Below are positions 42,465-52,287 of a DNA stretch of 64,000 nt, in pieces; the first letter of the stretch is position 1, and every line of letters begins with the position of its first letter. The notes under the pieces were generated by a model. It had not been told where the DNA came from. It saw only the letters and a list, made by a program, of their open reading frames with translations, and ran no database searches. This DNA is from Weissella uvarum (lineage in GTDB: Bacteria > Bacillota > Bacilli > Lactobacillales > Lactobacillaceae): assembly GCF_016908785.1 (NCBI RefSeq), contig NZ_JAFBEO010000007.1, positions 1 to 64,000 of the forward strand, written 5' to 3'. A program made the translations under genes and the position numbers.

Positions 42465-42998
42465 ATAGCAAACGCACGTCAACCACAACAGCAAAAAGAT
42501 TTGATTAACGACCGTATCCGTGCTCAAGAAGTACGCTTGATTACCGATGATGGTGATCAAGGTGTTATGCCAACAAGCCAAGCACAAAAGATGGCCGATG
42601 ATGCTGAACTTGACTTAGTATTGGTGCAGGCAAATGCTAAGCCACCAGTTGCTAAGATTATGGATTACGGAAAGTTCAAGTTTGATTCACAAAAGAAGCA
42701 ACGTGAACAACGTAAAAATCAAAAAACTGTTAGCGTAAAAGAGATTCGTTTAAGTCCAACAATTGATGACAACGACTTTAATACTAAGAAAAAAGCTGCT
42801 GTTAAGTTTTTGGAAAAGGGTAATAAAGTTAAGGTTTCAATTCGTTTCCGTGGGCGTGCCATCACGCACAAGGAAATCGGACGAGAAGTAATGAACCGTC
42901 TTGCTGAAGACTTACAAGATATTGCCAAAGTTGAAGCAAGAGCAAAGATGGAAGGGCGCAGCATGTCTATGGTGCTTGCACCTAAGGAAACTAAGTAA
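42465..42998 (+). CDS. infC: translation initiation factor IF-3 with AUA start
   Basis: Binds the 30S subunit and checks start-codon pairing. The 177 residues show the IF-3 pattern ([45 protein letters not shown]). No ATG, GTG or TTG fits the RBS: GGAGG at 42452-42456 lies 8 bases before ATA 42465, which begins (M)ANARQPQQQ. Rare start codons on infC are known to allow IF-3 to control its own synthesis. The frame-opening TTG at 42375 falls in the leader terminator. Confidence 0.92.
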   Translation: MANARQPQQQKDLINDRIRAQEVRLITDDGDQGVMPTSQAQKMADDAELDLVLVQANAKPPVAKIMDYGKFKFDSQKKQREQRKNQKTVSVKEIRLSPTIDDNDFNTKKKAAVKFLEKGNKVKVSIRFRGRAITHKEIGREVMNRLAEDLQDIAKVEARAKMEGRSMSMVLAPKETK

Positions 42999-43023
42999 CT
43001 AAACCAGTTTGGAGGAAAATACT

Positions 43024-43218
43024 ATGCCTAAGTTTAAGACACACCGCGCTTCAGCAAAGCGTTTTAAGAAGACTGCCAATGGTGGCCTAAAGGGAGCTCA
43101 CGCTTTCACATCACACCGTTTCCACGGTAAGACAAAGAAGCAACGTCGCCAATTGCGTGGAACATCAATGATGAACAACACGACTGTTAAGAACTACGTC
43201 CACATGTTGGGTCGTTAA
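43024..43218 (+). CDS. rpmI: ribosomal protein L35
   Basis: A 64-residue basic protein of the large subunit ([20 protein letters not shown]). GGAGG lies 8 bases before ATG 43024. It is the middle gene of infC-rpmI-rplT. Confidence 0.97.
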   Translation: MPKFKTHRASAKRFKKTANGGLKGAHAFTSHRFHGKTKKQRRQLRGTSMMNNTTVKNYVHMLGR

Positions 43219-43280
43219 TCTACTTAACACTTAAATATAGAAACTAAACTGATTTATATTAAATACTGGAGGAATTATCC

Positions 43281-43838
43281 ATGCGAGTTAAAGGTGGAAC
43301 TGTTACACGTGCGCGTCGTAAGAAGATGATCAAGTTGGCCAAGGGTTACCGTGGCCAACGTCATATCAATTATAAGGTTGCCAAGGAACGTGTTTGGAAG
43401 AGCTGGAACTATGCGTTCCGTGATCGTAAGCAAACAAAGCGTAACTTCCGTAAGCTATGGATTGCACGTATCAACGCTGCAGCCCGTATCAACGGTTTGT
43501 CATACTCAAACTTCATGCACGGTTTGTCATTGATGGGTACAACTGTTAACCGTAAGATGCTTGCTGACTTAGCTATCTCTGATTCTGAAGCTTTTGCTGC
43601 TTTGGCTGAAGATGCTAAGAAGGCTTTGGCTTCAGAAGGTAAGCATGTTGCTTCAAAGACACCAGCAACAACTGAAAAGACTGTTACTATCAATGCTAAG
43701 GCACCAAAGGCTGCTAAGTCAGAAATGCCAAAGCCAACTGATAAGAACACTGTTGCTGAAATCAAAGAATATTTGACTGCAAACAAGATCGATTTCCCTG
43801 CTTCAGCTAAGAAGGCTGAATTGTTGGAATTGGTATAA
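43281..43838 (+). CDS. rplT: ribosomal protein L20 with C-terminal HeH-like extension
   Basis: Residues 1-118 are a complete L20 ([15 protein letters not shown] through [13 protein letters not shown]), needed for 50S assembly and for control of its own operon. The protein then continues to 185, while L20 is normally about 117-119 residues. The extra part has a Thr/Ala/Lys linker (119-155) and a segment at 156-185, [20 protein letters not shown], that resembles the HeH/SAP-like helix-extension-helix fold. The frame is uninterrupted and a terminator follows directly. Confidence 0.93.
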   Translation: MRVKGGTVTRARRKKMIKLAKGYRGQRHINYKVAKERVWKSWNYAFRDRKQTKRNFRKLWIARINAAARINGLSYSNFMHGLSLMGTTVNRKMLADLAISDSEAFAALAEDAKKALASEGKHVASKTPATTEKTVTINAKAPKAAKSEMPKPTDKNTVAEIKEYLTANKIDFPASAKKAELLELV

Positions 43839-43841
43839 TAA

Positions 43842-43877
43842 AAAAAGATTGTGTGATTGTCACGCAATCTTTTTTTA
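43842..43877. terminator. terminator between rplT and the A24 peptidase gene
   Basis: Stem AAAAAAGATTGTGTGA / TCACGCAATCTTTTTT, usable in both directions. Confidence 0.9.
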
Positions 43878-44261
43878 TGCCAGAAAAAATAAACCAAACC
43901 AACTAAGCGTTAAGCTTGGTACGAAAGGTGTTGGGCCATGACGATGCTGTAGGTAGTGAATAAGTATTTGTAAGTAGCATGCCATGTTTAACCAAATAAG
44001 CCAGTTTATGGGTGATGTAAGACAGAATCCACAAAAGAGGATATCTATATCACCAGCACCAATCCAAGTATTTGCTAAGAAATAATGAAAAATCAACCAT
44101 AAGCCATAACAAAAGCTAGCTAACCAAAACGTTTTCAGATTTAAAAGGATGTAGCTAAAGTAAACTGGGATTAAATAGTAGCCATTGATTGTCTTTGTTT
44201 TTAAATCTTGGCAGGCTAGCAACAGTAAAGTTAAAGAAAAAATCAAATGAATAATCAACAT
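43875..44261 (-). CDS. A24 prepilin peptidase domain protein (ComC-like)
   Basis: A 128-residue membrane protein with the two catalytic aspartates of type IV prepilin peptidases: Asp19 in QDLKTKTI and Asp71 in GAGD. The ending PTPFVPSLTLSW is also typical. It lacks the N-terminal cytoplasmic methylation domain with its cysteines, so it is about half the length of ComC/PilD. It may process ComG pseudopilins. GGAGAG precedes ATG on the minus strand. Confidence 0.8.
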   Translation of the reverse strand: MLIIHLIFSLTLLLLACQDLKTKTINGYYLIPVYFSYILLNLKTFWLASFCYGLWLIFHYFLANTWIGAGDIDILFCGFCLTSPINWLIWLNMACYLQILIHYLQHRHGPTPFVPSLTLSWFGLFFLA

Positions 44262-44379
44262 AAGGTACTCTCCTTTGGGTGAAATGACGGTAAGTTAGCG
44301 GGATTTTACAATTATGATACGCCCGGTATTGTTTGCAAAATGAATGCCTATAGAATGGGATTATTTATCTAAAAACTTC

Positions 44380-44408
44380 TTGCATCCTGAGAGTAGAGAT
44401 GGTATATT
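44380..44408 (+). promoter_or_regulatory. promoter of the str operon
   Basis: TTGCAT (44380-44385), 17 bases, TATATT (44403-44408). Confidence 0.8.
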
Positions 44409-44414
44409 ATTCAT

Positions 44415-44576
44415 TGTGCTTTAAGTGAGCAAGGGTGTTTACGTGTTCAACGTGACGTGCTGAACTCTTAAACGAAAAGTACCATTGAAACCATTGCCTC
44501 GTGTCATTAAGTGACACGCCTGGTAATGTGGACTATAGACACTATAAAGATTATTTTTGAAAGGGGACTCTAGGAC
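44415..44576 (+). promoter_or_regulatory. structured leader of rpsL
   Basis: A 160-base untranslated leader. The main hairpin has an outer stem CATTGCC / GGTAATG and an inner stem CGTGTCA-TTAAG-TGACACG (44500-44518). An upstream repeat GTTCA..TGAAC flanks a CGTGACGTG core. There is no T run, so control by a ribosomal protein rather than termination is the better guess. Confidence 0.5.
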
Positions 44577-44990
44577 ATGCCTACTATTAACCAATTGGTT
44601 CGTAAGTCTCGTAAGTCACAGAGCACGAAGTCAAAGTCACCAGCTTTGAACTTCGGTTATAACTCACAACTAAAGAAGGCCACTCGTGTTTCTTCTCCAC
44701 AAAAGCGTGGGGTTGCAACCCGTGTTGGTACAATGACACCTAAGAAGCCTAACTCAGCTTTGCGTAAGTATGCACGTGTGCGTCTATCAAACTTGATTGA
44801 AGTTACTGCATATATTCCTGGTATCGGTCACAATCTTCAAGAACACTCAGTTGTTTTGATTCGTGGAGGCCGTGTTAAGGACTTGCCTGGAGTTCGTTAC
44901 CACATTATCCGTGGTGCTCTAGACACTGCCGGAGTTGAAGGACGTATGACATCACGTTCTAAGTATGGAACTAAGCGTCCAAAGAAGTAA
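44577..44990 (+). CDS. rpsL: ribosomal protein S12
   Basis: A 137-residue decoding-centre protein. [14 protein letters not shown] and [16 protein letters not shown] are present with the lysines that are unmodified in streptomycin-sensitive strains. It is first in rpsL-rpsG, preceded by a structured leader and AAAGGGG. Confidence 0.97.
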   Translation: MPTINQLVRKSRKSQSTKSKSPALNFGYNSQLKKATRVSSPQKRGVATRVGTMTPKKPNSALRKYARVRLSNLIEVTAYIPGIGHNLQEHSVVLIRGGRVKDLPGVRYHIIRGALDTAGVEGRMTSRSKYGTKRPKK

Positions 44991-45006
44991 GGGGAGGACA
45001 TAAATA

Positions 45007-45477
45007 ATGCCACGTAAGAGTTATACTAAACAGGCTGAAGTTTTGCCTGATCCAATTTATAATTCAAAGCTTGTATCACGTTTGATCAACCGTTTGATGA
45101 TTGATGGTAAGCGTGGAACTGCTTCAACAATTTTGTACGATGCTTTTGACCGCATCAAGCAAGAAACTGGGGAAGAACCATTGTCAGTTTTCGAAGAGGC
45201 TATGAACAACATCATGCCTGTTTTGGAAGTTAAAGCTCGTCGTATTGGTGGATCAAACTACCAAGTGCCAATCGAAGTACGTCCTGAGCGTCGTGTAACG
45301 CTTGGTCTTCGTTGGTTGGTTCAATACGCTCGTTCACGTGGAGAACACACAATGGACGAACGACTAGCTAAGGAAATTATGGATGCTGCTAACAACACTG
45401 GTGCATCTGTTAAAAAGCGTGAAGACACGCACAAGATGGCTGAAGCCAACCGTGCCTTTGCACATTACCGTTGGTAA
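45007..45477 (+). CDS. rpsG: ribosomal protein S7
   Basis: A 156-residue 16S rRNA-binding protein ([43 protein letters not shown]). It starts 16 bases after rpsL with GGGGAGG upstream. Confidence 0.97.
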   Translation: MPRKSYTKQAEVLPDPIYNSKLVSRLINRLMIDGKRGTASTILYDAFDRIKQETGEEPLSVFEEAMNNIMPVLEVKARRIGGSNYQVPIEVRPERRVTLGLRWLVQYARSRGEHTMDERLAKEIMDAANNTGASVKKREDTHKMAEANRAFAHYRW

Positions 45478-45488
45478 TATTAACAAAT

Positions 45489-45526
45489 TTGGCTACAGCC
45501 CGTTAAAAGGCTATAGCCATTTTTGT
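45489..45526 (+). terminator. hairpin between rpsG and fusA
   Basis: GGCTACAGCC / GGCTATAGCC, one mismatch, then ATTTTTG. A TATAAT at 45538-45543 follows, so fusA may have partly separate expression. Confidence 0.75.
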
Positions 45527-45606
45527 GTATTTTGCGGTATAATGAACAACAGATAGGTTATATAGACTATATAACCATTGTTAAATTTAAGGAGATATTT
45601 GTACTC

Positions 45607-47730
45607 ATGGCTAATAAGCGTGAATTCCCACTTAACCGTACTCGTAATATCGGAATCATGGCACACATCGATGCCGGTAAGACGACTACAACTGAGCGTA
45701 TTTTGTACTATACTGGTAAGATTCATAAGATCGGTGAAACACATGATGGTGCTTCACAAATGGACTTCATGGACCAAGAAAAGGAACGTGGAATCACGAT
45801 CCAATCTGCCGCTACGACAGCTGTTTGGCATGGTTTCCATGACCAATATAAGAACGACCCATTCCGTGTTAACATCATTGACACACCAGGACACGTGGAC
45901 TTCACTATCGAAGTTGAACGTTCATTGCGTGTGCTAGACGGTGCCGTTGCTGTTTTGGACGGGGCTGCTGGTGTTGAACCACAAACTGAAACTGTTTGGC
46001 GTCAAGCTGAAAGTTATAACGTTCCACGTATCGTCTTCGTTAACAAGATGGACAAGATGGGTGCTGACTTTGGTATGTCAGTTGACTCAATCGGTGAGCG
46101 TCTTGGTGCTAATGCCAAGGCTGTTCAATGGCCAATTGGTGCCGAAGATGACTTCGCAGGAATCATTGACTTGATTACTAAGGAAGCTTGGTACCCAACT
46201 ACAGAACTTGGTGAAGAATGGGAAGCACGTGAAATCCCTGCCGAATATGCTGACCTTGTTGAAGAAAAGTACAACGAATTAGTTGAAGCCATCGCTGATG
46301 TTGATGATGACATCATGGAAAAGTACCTTGGTGGAGAAGAAATCTCTAACGATGACTTGAAGGCTGCTATTCGTCGTGCCACTTTGAATTTGGACTTCTA
46401 TCCTGTCTTTGCTGGATCAGCTTATAAGGATAAAGGTGTTCAAATGCTTCTTGACGGTGTTGTTGACTACTTGCCATCACCATTGGAAGTTAAGCCTTAT
46501 GTTGCAACTGATCCTGAAACAGGTGAAGAAGTTGACTTGGTTGCCAACGATGACGATCCATTCGCCGCTTTGGCCTTTAAGGTTATGACTGACCCATTCG
46601 TTGGACGTTTGACTTTCCTACGTGTTTACACAGGTAGTTTGGAATCAGGTTCATACGTTATGAACACAACTCGCGACAAGCGTGAACGTGTTGGTCGTTT
46701 GCTACAAATGCACGCAACTAGCCGTACAGAAATCCCTGAAGTATTCTCAGGTGATATCGCCGCTGCTATTGGTTTGAAGGCAACTACGACTGGTGACTCA
46801 TTGACTTCAACGGACCGTCCTTTGGTTCTTGAATCAATGGAATTCCCTGACCCAGTTATCCAATTGGCTATCGAGCCTGCTACTAAGGCTGACCAAGACA
46901 AGATGTCAAATGCTTTGCAAAAGTTGGCTGAAGAAGATCCGTCATTCCGTGCGGAAACAAACGAAGAGACTGGTGACACTTTGATTTCTGGTATGGGTGA
47001 GCTTCACTTGGATATCATCGTTGATCGTTTGAAGCGTGAATTCGGTGTTGAAGCTAATGTTGGTGCCCCACAAGTTGCTTACCGTGAAGCCTTTACTAAG
47101 ACTGTTAACGCTCGTGGATTCTTCAAGCGTCAATCAGGTGGTAAGGGACAATATGGTGATGTTTGGATTGAGTTCTCACCTAACGAAGAGGGTGCTGGAT
47201 TCGAATTCGAAGATGCCATCGTTGGTGGTGCTGTTCCTCGTGAATACATTCCTTCTGTTGAAGCTGGTTTGCGCGAATCAATGAACAATGGTCCACTTGC
47301 TGGATTCCCATTGGTTGACTTGAAGGCCAAGTTGTATGACGGATCATACCACGATGTCGACTCATCTGAAGCTGCCTTTAAGATTGCTGCTTCATTAGCT
47401 TTGCGTGAAGCTGCTAAGACTGCTGGTGCGGTTATCTTGGAGCCTATCATGAGTGTTGATATTACTGTTCCTGAAGACAATTTGGGTGATGTAATGGGTC
47501 ACGTTTCTGCCCGTCGTGGAATGCTTGAAGGTCAAGAACAACGTGGAAACTCAATGATGATCCACGCCAAGGTTCCATTGTCAGAAATGTTTGGATACGC
47601 TACAACTTTGCGTTCATCAACACAAGGTCGTGGTACTTTCCAAATGCAATTCGATCACTACGAAGCTGTTCCTAAGAACGTGCAAGAAGAGATCATCAAG
47701 AAGTACGGTAGGAATGATAGTGAAGACTAA
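45607..47730 (+). CDS. fusA: elongation factor G
   Basis: The translocation GTPase. The 707 residues contain G1 AHIDAGKTT, the switch I threonine region (RGITI), [17 protein letters not shown], and the C-terminal domains IV-V. AAGGAG precedes ATG 45607; the frame opens at 45523 in the terminator. Highly biased codon use. Confidence 0.97.
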   Translation: MANKREFPLNRTRNIGIMAHIDAGKTTTTERILYYTGKIHKIGETHDGASQMDFMDQEKERGITIQSAATTAVWHGFHDQYKNDPFRVNIIDTPGHVDFTIEVERSLRVLDGAVAVLDGAAGVEPQTETVWRQAESYNVPRIVFVNKMDKMGADFGMSVDSIGERLGANAKAVQWPIGAEDDFAGIIDLITKEAWYPTTELGEEWEAREIPAEYADLVEEKYNELVEAIADVDDDIMEKYLGGEEISNDDLKAAIRRATLNLDFYPVFAGSAYKDKGVQMLLDGVVDYLPSPLEVKPYVATDPETGEEVDLVANDDDPFAALAFKVMTDPFVGRLTFLRVYTGSLESGSYVMNTTRDKRERVGRLLQMHATSRTEIPEVFSGDIAAAIGLKATTTGDSLTSTDRPLVLESMEFPDPVIQLAIEPATKADQDKMSNALQKLAEEDPSFRAETNEETGDTLISGMGELHLDIIVDRLKREFGVEANVGAPQVAYREAFTKTVNARGFFKRQSGGKGQYGDVWIEFSPNEEGAGFEFEDAIVGGAVPREYIPSVEAGLRESMNNGPLAGFPLVDLKAKLYDGSYHDVDSSEAAFKIAASLALREAAKTAGAVILEPIMSVDITVPEDNLGDVMGHVSARRGMLEGQEQRGNSMMIHAKVPLSEMFGYATTLRSSTQGRGTFQMQFDHYEAVPKNVQEEIIKKYGRNDSED

Positions 47731-47752
47731 TCATTAATTACTAATTCTTAAT

Positions 47753-47791
47753 AAAACCCCTGTTGGCTTAACTGCTAGCAGGGGTTTTATT
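47753..47791 (+). terminator. terminator after fusA
   Basis: Stem AAAACCCCTG / CAGGGGTTTT followed by ATTG. Confidence 0.88.
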
Positions 47792-47906
47792 GTGCCATTG
47801 TTTCGGAATTTTAAAAATTATATTTCACGGACCAGCTAAGCATATCTATCCCATTTTATTTTTTGTATAATTTAATCCGTGAAAAGAAAGCGAGGGGTAG
47901 GGCAGC

Positions 47907-48998
47907 ATGGCACAACCAATTATTGAATTTAAAAATGTGGCAATGCAATACGGGGAAACTGAAGTATTGAAGTCGATTGATTTAGAAATCGAACAAGGTA
48001 AATTTTATACGTTACTGGGGTCATCTGGGTCAGGGAAAACCACGATTTTACGTTTGATGGCGGGCTTTTTAACACCAACAGGTGGCGATATATTATTTAA
48101 TGGTGAACGCATCAATGATGTACCTCCAGAGCGTCGACGAATTAATACTGTTTTCCAAAATTACGCACTATTTCCTAATATGAATGTTGCGGAGAATGTA
48201 TCCTTTGGGATGGCTCTAAAAGGGAAAAGTAAAACTGAAATGAAAGCAAAAGTAGCCGAAATGCTTGATTTAGTTAAATTATCTGGTTATGAAGACCGTG
48301 AAATTTCAGAGCTATCAGGAGGGCAACAGCAACGTGTGGCGATTGCGCGTGCTTTGGCGAATGAACCTGAAGTACTGTTGTTAGATGAGCCTTTATCAGC
48401 TTTAGATTATAAACTACGTAAAACAATGCAGTATGAACTTCGAGCCATTCAGCAACGGTTAGGGATTACGTTTGTTTTTGTGACGCATGATCAAGAAGAA
48501 GCGTTGGCGATGTCTGACTGGATTTTTGTGATGAATGATGGCAAGATTTTGCAAAATGGCACGCCGGTAGATATTTATGATGAGCCGATTAATCATTTTG
48601 TCGCCGAATTTATTGGTGAGTCAAATATTGTTCCGGGCGTGATGCGTAAAGACTACTTGGTTTCTTTTGCGGGCAAAGATTTTGAAAATGTTGATGGTGG
48701 GATGCGGCCAAATGAGCCAGTAGAAGTTGTTTTGCGACCAGAAGACTTGGATTTGGTTCCAATTGATGAGGGTAAACTGGTTGTGACAATTGATACAGAG
48801 TCCTTCCGTGGGGATTATTATGAAATTACTGCGCATGATGATGATAACAACCATTGGCAAATTCAGGCGACCAATCAAGCTGAAATTGGCAAGCGTTATG
48901 GAATGTATTTTGATCCTGAGGATATTCATATCATGCGGCTTAATGAGAGCGAAGCTGCCTTTGACGCCCGTTTAGAGCAATACGATGAGGAGAGTTAA
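47907..48998 (+). CDS. potA: spermidine/putrescine ABC transporter ATPase
   Basis: A 363-residue ATPase of the polyamine importer: Walker [11 protein letters not shown]-loop FQNYALFP, signature [15 protein letters not shown], Walker B LLLDEP, His switch THD, and a C-terminal TOBE domain (about 270-350). TATAAT at 47866-47871 probably drives potABCD. Confidence 0.95.
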   Translation: MAQPIIEFKNVAMQYGETEVLKSIDLEIEQGKFYTLLGSSGSGKTTILRLMAGFLTPTGGDILFNGERINDVPPERRRINTVFQNYALFPNMNVAENVSFGMALKGKSKTEMKAKVAEMLDLVKLSGYEDREISELSGGQQQRVAIARALANEPEVLLLDEPLSALDYKLRKTMQYELRAIQQRLGITFVFVTHDQEEALAMSDWIFVMNDGKILQNGTPVDIYDEPINHFVAEFIGESNIVPGVMRKDYLVSFAGKDFENVDGGMRPNEPVEVVLRPEDLDLVPIDEGKLVVTIDTESFRGDYYEITAHDDDNNHWQIQATNQAEIGKRYGMYFDPEDIHIMRLNESEAAFDARLEQYDEES

Positions 48999-49001
48999 AG
49001 G

Positions 49002-49808
49002 ATGCGTAAACAAAATACAAATGCCTTTACGGTACTTTATTATGCTTGGATCATTTTGTTTGTCATTTTACCGGTGCTATTGTTATTGTTTGAGTCATTT
49101 AAAAACATTAATGGGCAATTTACATTGGGAAATTATCGCAGTTTCTTTGAATCTGGAACGTATTTAAGAATGACATTCAATTCAGTTTTTTTCGCCATTG
49201 TGGTCACCTTGATTACGTTACTCATTAGTTATCCAATGGCTTTTATTATGAGTCGCTTAAAGCATGCACAATTTTGGCTGTTGTTGGTTATTTTGCCAAC
49301 CTGGGTAAATTTGTTACTAAAGGCGTATGCCTTTATTGGTTTGTTTGCTAAGCAAGGTACGGTTAATGACTTTTTGACTTTTATTGGCATTGGGCCACAA
49401 CAATTGATGTTTACCAATACGGCCTTTATTACCGTAGCCGCCTATATCGAAATTCCGTTTATGATTATGCCAATTTTTAATTCATTGGTGGAAATCGATC
49501 AAAGTTTAATTAACGCAGCGCGCGATTTGGGGGCCACTCAAGCGCAAACAATGCGCAAAGTTGTTATTCCATTGTCGATGAATGGGGTCCGAGCAGGAAT
49601 TCAAGCAGTATTTATTCCAACGTTGTCATTATTCATGATTACCCGTTTGATTGGTGGAAACCGAGTGATTACTTTGGGAACAGCCATTGAAGAGCACTTC
49701 TTAGTGACCCAAAATTGGGGAATGGGGGCGACAATTGGCATTGTGCTAATTGTCGCCATGGTTATTACGATGTATCTAACCCGCGATCGCAAGCAAGGAG
49801 GTAAGTGA
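49002..49808 (+). CDS. potB: spermidine/putrescine ABC transporter permease
   Basis: A 268-residue permease with six membrane helices and the EAA loop (NAARDLGATQAQTMRKVVIPLS) that contacts PotA. It starts three bases after the potA stop. Confidence 0.94.
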   Translation: MRKQNTNAFTVLYYAWIILFVILPVLLLLFESFKNINGQFTLGNYRSFFESGTYLRMTFNSVFFAIVVTLITLLISYPMAFIMSRLKHAQFWLLLVILPTWVNLLLKAYAFIGLFAKQGTVNDFLTFIGIGPQQLMFTNTAFITVAAYIEIPFMIMPIFNSLVEIDQSLINAARDLGATQAQTMRKVVIPLSMNGVRAGIQAVFIPTLSLFMITRLIGGNRVITLGTAIEEHFLVTQNWGMGATIGIVLIVAMVITMYLTRDRKQGGK

Positions 49809-49809
49809 G

Positions 49810-50619
49810 ATGAAGCATTTTAAATTATCTTACGTCTACCTAGCTGTGGTCTTTTTATTGATGTACTTACCTATTTTATATTTGGTGTTTTATTCATTTA
49901 ATGCGGGTGATTATATGAATCACTTCTCTGGTTTTTCATTGCGGCACTATCAAGATTTATTTAGTGATTACCGCATTCTTGAGATTCTAGCCAATACATT
50001 TATTATTGCCTTGCTGTCATCATTAGTGGCAACGTTGGTTGGAACATTTGGTGCGATTGGGATTCATGGCCTTAAACATAAAGGCTTGAAAAATATGGTG
50101 CTTTCGTTGAACAATATTTTAATTGTTTCGCCGGATGTCATTATCGGGGCTAGTTTTTTGATTCTATTTACAATTGTCGGTCTGCGACTAGGCTTTATGT
50201 CAGTTTTGCTGGCGCACATTGCTTTTTCAATTCCGATTGTGGTGTTAATGGTGTTACCACGCTTGAACGAAATGAATCCCGCCTTGGTAGATGCAGCCCG
50301 TGATTTGGGTGCTAATCAACGTCAAGTATTAAGTCGTGTTGTTTTGCCTTATATTTGGCCGGGCGTCTTGGCTGGTTTTTTCATGGCAATCACATATTCA
50401 TTAGATGATTTTGCGGTAACCTTTTTCGTGACTGGAAATGGCTTTTCAACTTTGTCTGTTGAAATTTATTCGCGAGCACGACAAGGGATTGATTTGTCAA
50501 TTAATGCGCTCTCAACAGTGATGTTTTTGATTTCTTTGGCGTTGGTCTTAGTGTATTATGTGTTAACGATGCGCCAAATCAAGCAAAAGCAAGTTGGAAG
50601 TTCTAAGGGGGGGAAGTGA
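49810..50619 (+). CDS. potC: spermidine/putrescine ABC transporter permease
   Basis: A 269-residue permease with six helices and EAA loop DAARDLGANQRQVLSRVVLP. GGAGG precedes it inside the potB end, and the next gene starts after one base. Confidence 0.94.
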   Translation: MKHFKLSYVYLAVVFLLMYLPILYLVFYSFNAGDYMNHFSGFSLRHYQDLFSDYRILEILANTFIIALLSSLVATLVGTFGAIGIHGLKHKGLKNMVLSLNNILIVSPDVIIGASFLILFTIVGLRLGFMSVLLAHIAFSIPIVVLMVLPRLNEMNPALVDAARDLGANQRQVLSRVVLPYIWPGVLAGFFMAITYSLDDFAVTFFVTGNGFSTLSVEIYSRARQGIDLSINALSTVMFLISLALVLVYYVLTMRQIKQKQVGSSKGGK

Positions 50620-50620
50620 T

Positions 50621-51715
50621 ATGCGAAAATTAATGAAACTAACCCTTAGTATCTTATGTGCAGTGTTATTACTCTTTGGCTTTAAGACATGGTGTGAGCA
50701 TCTTGAAAAACAGTCAGTAGCAGCTAAGCCGACGGCTGGTAAACAAAAAAAACTTACCATCTATAATTGGGGGGATTACATCGATCCAAGTATCATTAAA
50801 AGTTTTCAAAAAGACACTGGGTATCAAGTGGATTATGAAACCTTTGATTCAAATGAAGCGATGTACACCAAAATTAAGCAAGGTGGGACCCACTATGATT
50901 TAGCGGTGCCTTCAGATTACATGGTGCAAAAAATGCGCCAAGAGCATTTATTAAAACCATTGGATCACCAGAAGTTAACTGGTTTTAAAAACTATGATCA
51001 GCGCTTCTTAAATGAGCCATTCGACCCACATAATCGTTATTCAGTACCTTATTTTTGGGGCACGCTGGGGATTGTTTACAATGATTTGTATGTTAAACCA
51101 GGGTCGATAAAGAGTTGGAATGATTTGTGGAATCCAAAGTATAAGCAACAAATTATGCTAATCGACTCAGCACGAGATATCATGGGGATGACATTAGCTT
51201 CGATGGGAAAATCAGTTAATACAACTGATGAACCTTCGCTGGCCGCAGCCCGGGGAAAGCTCATTACTTTGATGCCAAATGTGAAAGCAATTGTTGCGGA
51301 TGAAATTAAAACGTATATGGCCCAAAATGAAGCTGCTTTGGCAGTAGATTATTCTGGAGATGCGGCCGAAATGTTGGATCAAAATAAGCATTTGCATTAT
51401 GTTGTACCAAATGATGGTGGAAATATTTGGTTTGATAATTTGGTGATTCCGAAAACCGTAAAAAATGAGCAGGCAGCGTATGCTTTTATTAATTACATGA
51501 GCCGGCCTGATATTGCTGCAAAAAATGCTGAATATGTCGGATATGCAACGCCTAATAAACAAGCCAAAGCGCGTTTGCCTAAGCATATCACGCAAGACCG
51601 AGCTTGGTACCCAGACCAAAAAACACTTAATCGTTTGGAACCTTACGAGAATTTAGGTCCTAACTTAACAGAGCGTTATAATGATTATTTCTTAGAATTT
51701 AAAATGTCGAATTAG
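50621..51715 (+). CDS. potD: spermidine/putrescine-binding protein
   Basis: A 364-residue solute-binding protein. After an N-terminal hydrophobic helix (about 5-24) come LTIYNWGDYIDPSIIKSF and VPYFWGTLGIVYND, which are typical of PotD/PotF. The helix ends FKTWC without a proper lipobox, so it may be held by an uncleaved anchor rather than by lipid. ATG 50621 has GGGGG upstream; the frame opens at 50594 inside potC. Confidence 0.92.
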   Translation: MRKLMKLTLSILCAVLLLFGFKTWCEHLEKQSVAAKPTAGKQKKLTIYNWGDYIDPSIIKSFQKDTGYQVDYETFDSNEAMYTKIKQGGTHYDLAVPSDYMVQKMRQEHLLKPLDHQKLTGFKNYDQRFLNEPFDPHNRYSVPYFWGTLGIVYNDLYVKPGSIKSWNDLWNPKYKQQIMLIDSARDIMGMTLASMGKSVNTTDEPSLAAARGKLITLMPNVKAIVADEIKTYMAQNEAALAVDYSGDAAEMLDQNKHLHYVVPNDGGNIWFDNLVIPKTVKNEQAAYAFINYMSRPDIAAKNAEYVGYATPNKQAKARLPKHITQDRAWYPDQKTLNRLEPYENLGPNLTERYNDYFLEFKMSN

Positions 51716-51723
51716 ATAATAAT

Positions 51724-51762
51724 AAAAAAGGTTTCGGTAAGTTTACCGAAGCCTTTTTTTAT
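51724..51762. terminator. bidirectional terminator after potD
   Basis: A near-perfect stem AAAAAAGGTTTCGGTAA / TTACCGAAGCCTTTTTTT between convergent genes. Confidence 0.93.
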
Positions 51763-52115
51763 TATTGATCCTGGTGTTTTTCATTATCGTAAGCTTCCGC
51801 TGTATTTTGGACTAGCATTTGAAAATAGTTGTCAAAACCAGATTGGGCATAACTTTGTTTGAGTCCGACGATATCGGTTGCGGTCCACGCGCTAATTTCA
51901 ACGGCACCATCTTGGTAACGCAAAGAATTGGCAATCGCACTTGAGGCATCTACTAAATAGTAAGTGTCGTTGGTGTCTAAGTATAGTAAGCTCAACCTAG
52001 CGTAGGGATTTTTAACTAATGCCTTTTTCGTAGGAAGTAAACCGGAGCGCTTATCACGGATGTTCTCATGGCGGAATTTGTGGATGTTTTCCAAGGTGTT
52101 ACCAATAATTTTCAT
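51762..52115 (-). CDS. hypothetical protein
   Basis: A 117-residue soluble protein of unknown family. The middle (LLYLDTNDTYYLVDASSAIANSL) suggests a small beta-alpha fold; no catalytic motif or membrane segment is visible. GAGG precedes ATG on the minus strand. It stands alone between convergent potD and a divergent RNA gene. Confidence 0.65.
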   Translation of the reverse strand: MKIIGNTLENIHKFRHENIRDKRSGLLPTKKALVKNPYARLSLLYLDTNDTYYLVDASSAIANSLRYQDGAVEISAWTATDIVGLKQSYAQSGFDNYFQMLVQNTAEAYDNEKHQDQ

Positions 52116-52215
52116 ATGCCTGACCTCGCTTAGTTTTTGATTAACAAAAGTCTCATTTGTATTTAATAAAACATCATTAATAACTATAATAACATCTTTT
52201 TTGAAAAGTAACAGG

Positions 52216-52238
52216 GCTCACTTAAAATTTAAATGAGC
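52216..52238. repeat. inverted repeat upstream of the structured RNA
   Basis: GCTCA-C-TTAAA..TTTAA-A-TGAGC lies just upstream of the RNA promoter. It may be an operator. Confidence 0.35.
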
Positions 52239-52252
52239 TTGAAAAATGTTGT

Positions 52253-52281
52253 TTGTTTCTAGGATGGGTTTGTGATACAAT
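52253..52281 (+). promoter_or_regulatory. promoter of the structured RNA
   Basis: TTGTTT (52253-52258), 17 bases, TACAAT (52276-52281) preceded by TGA (extended -10). Confidence 0.7.
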
Positions 52282-52287
52282 AATTTT

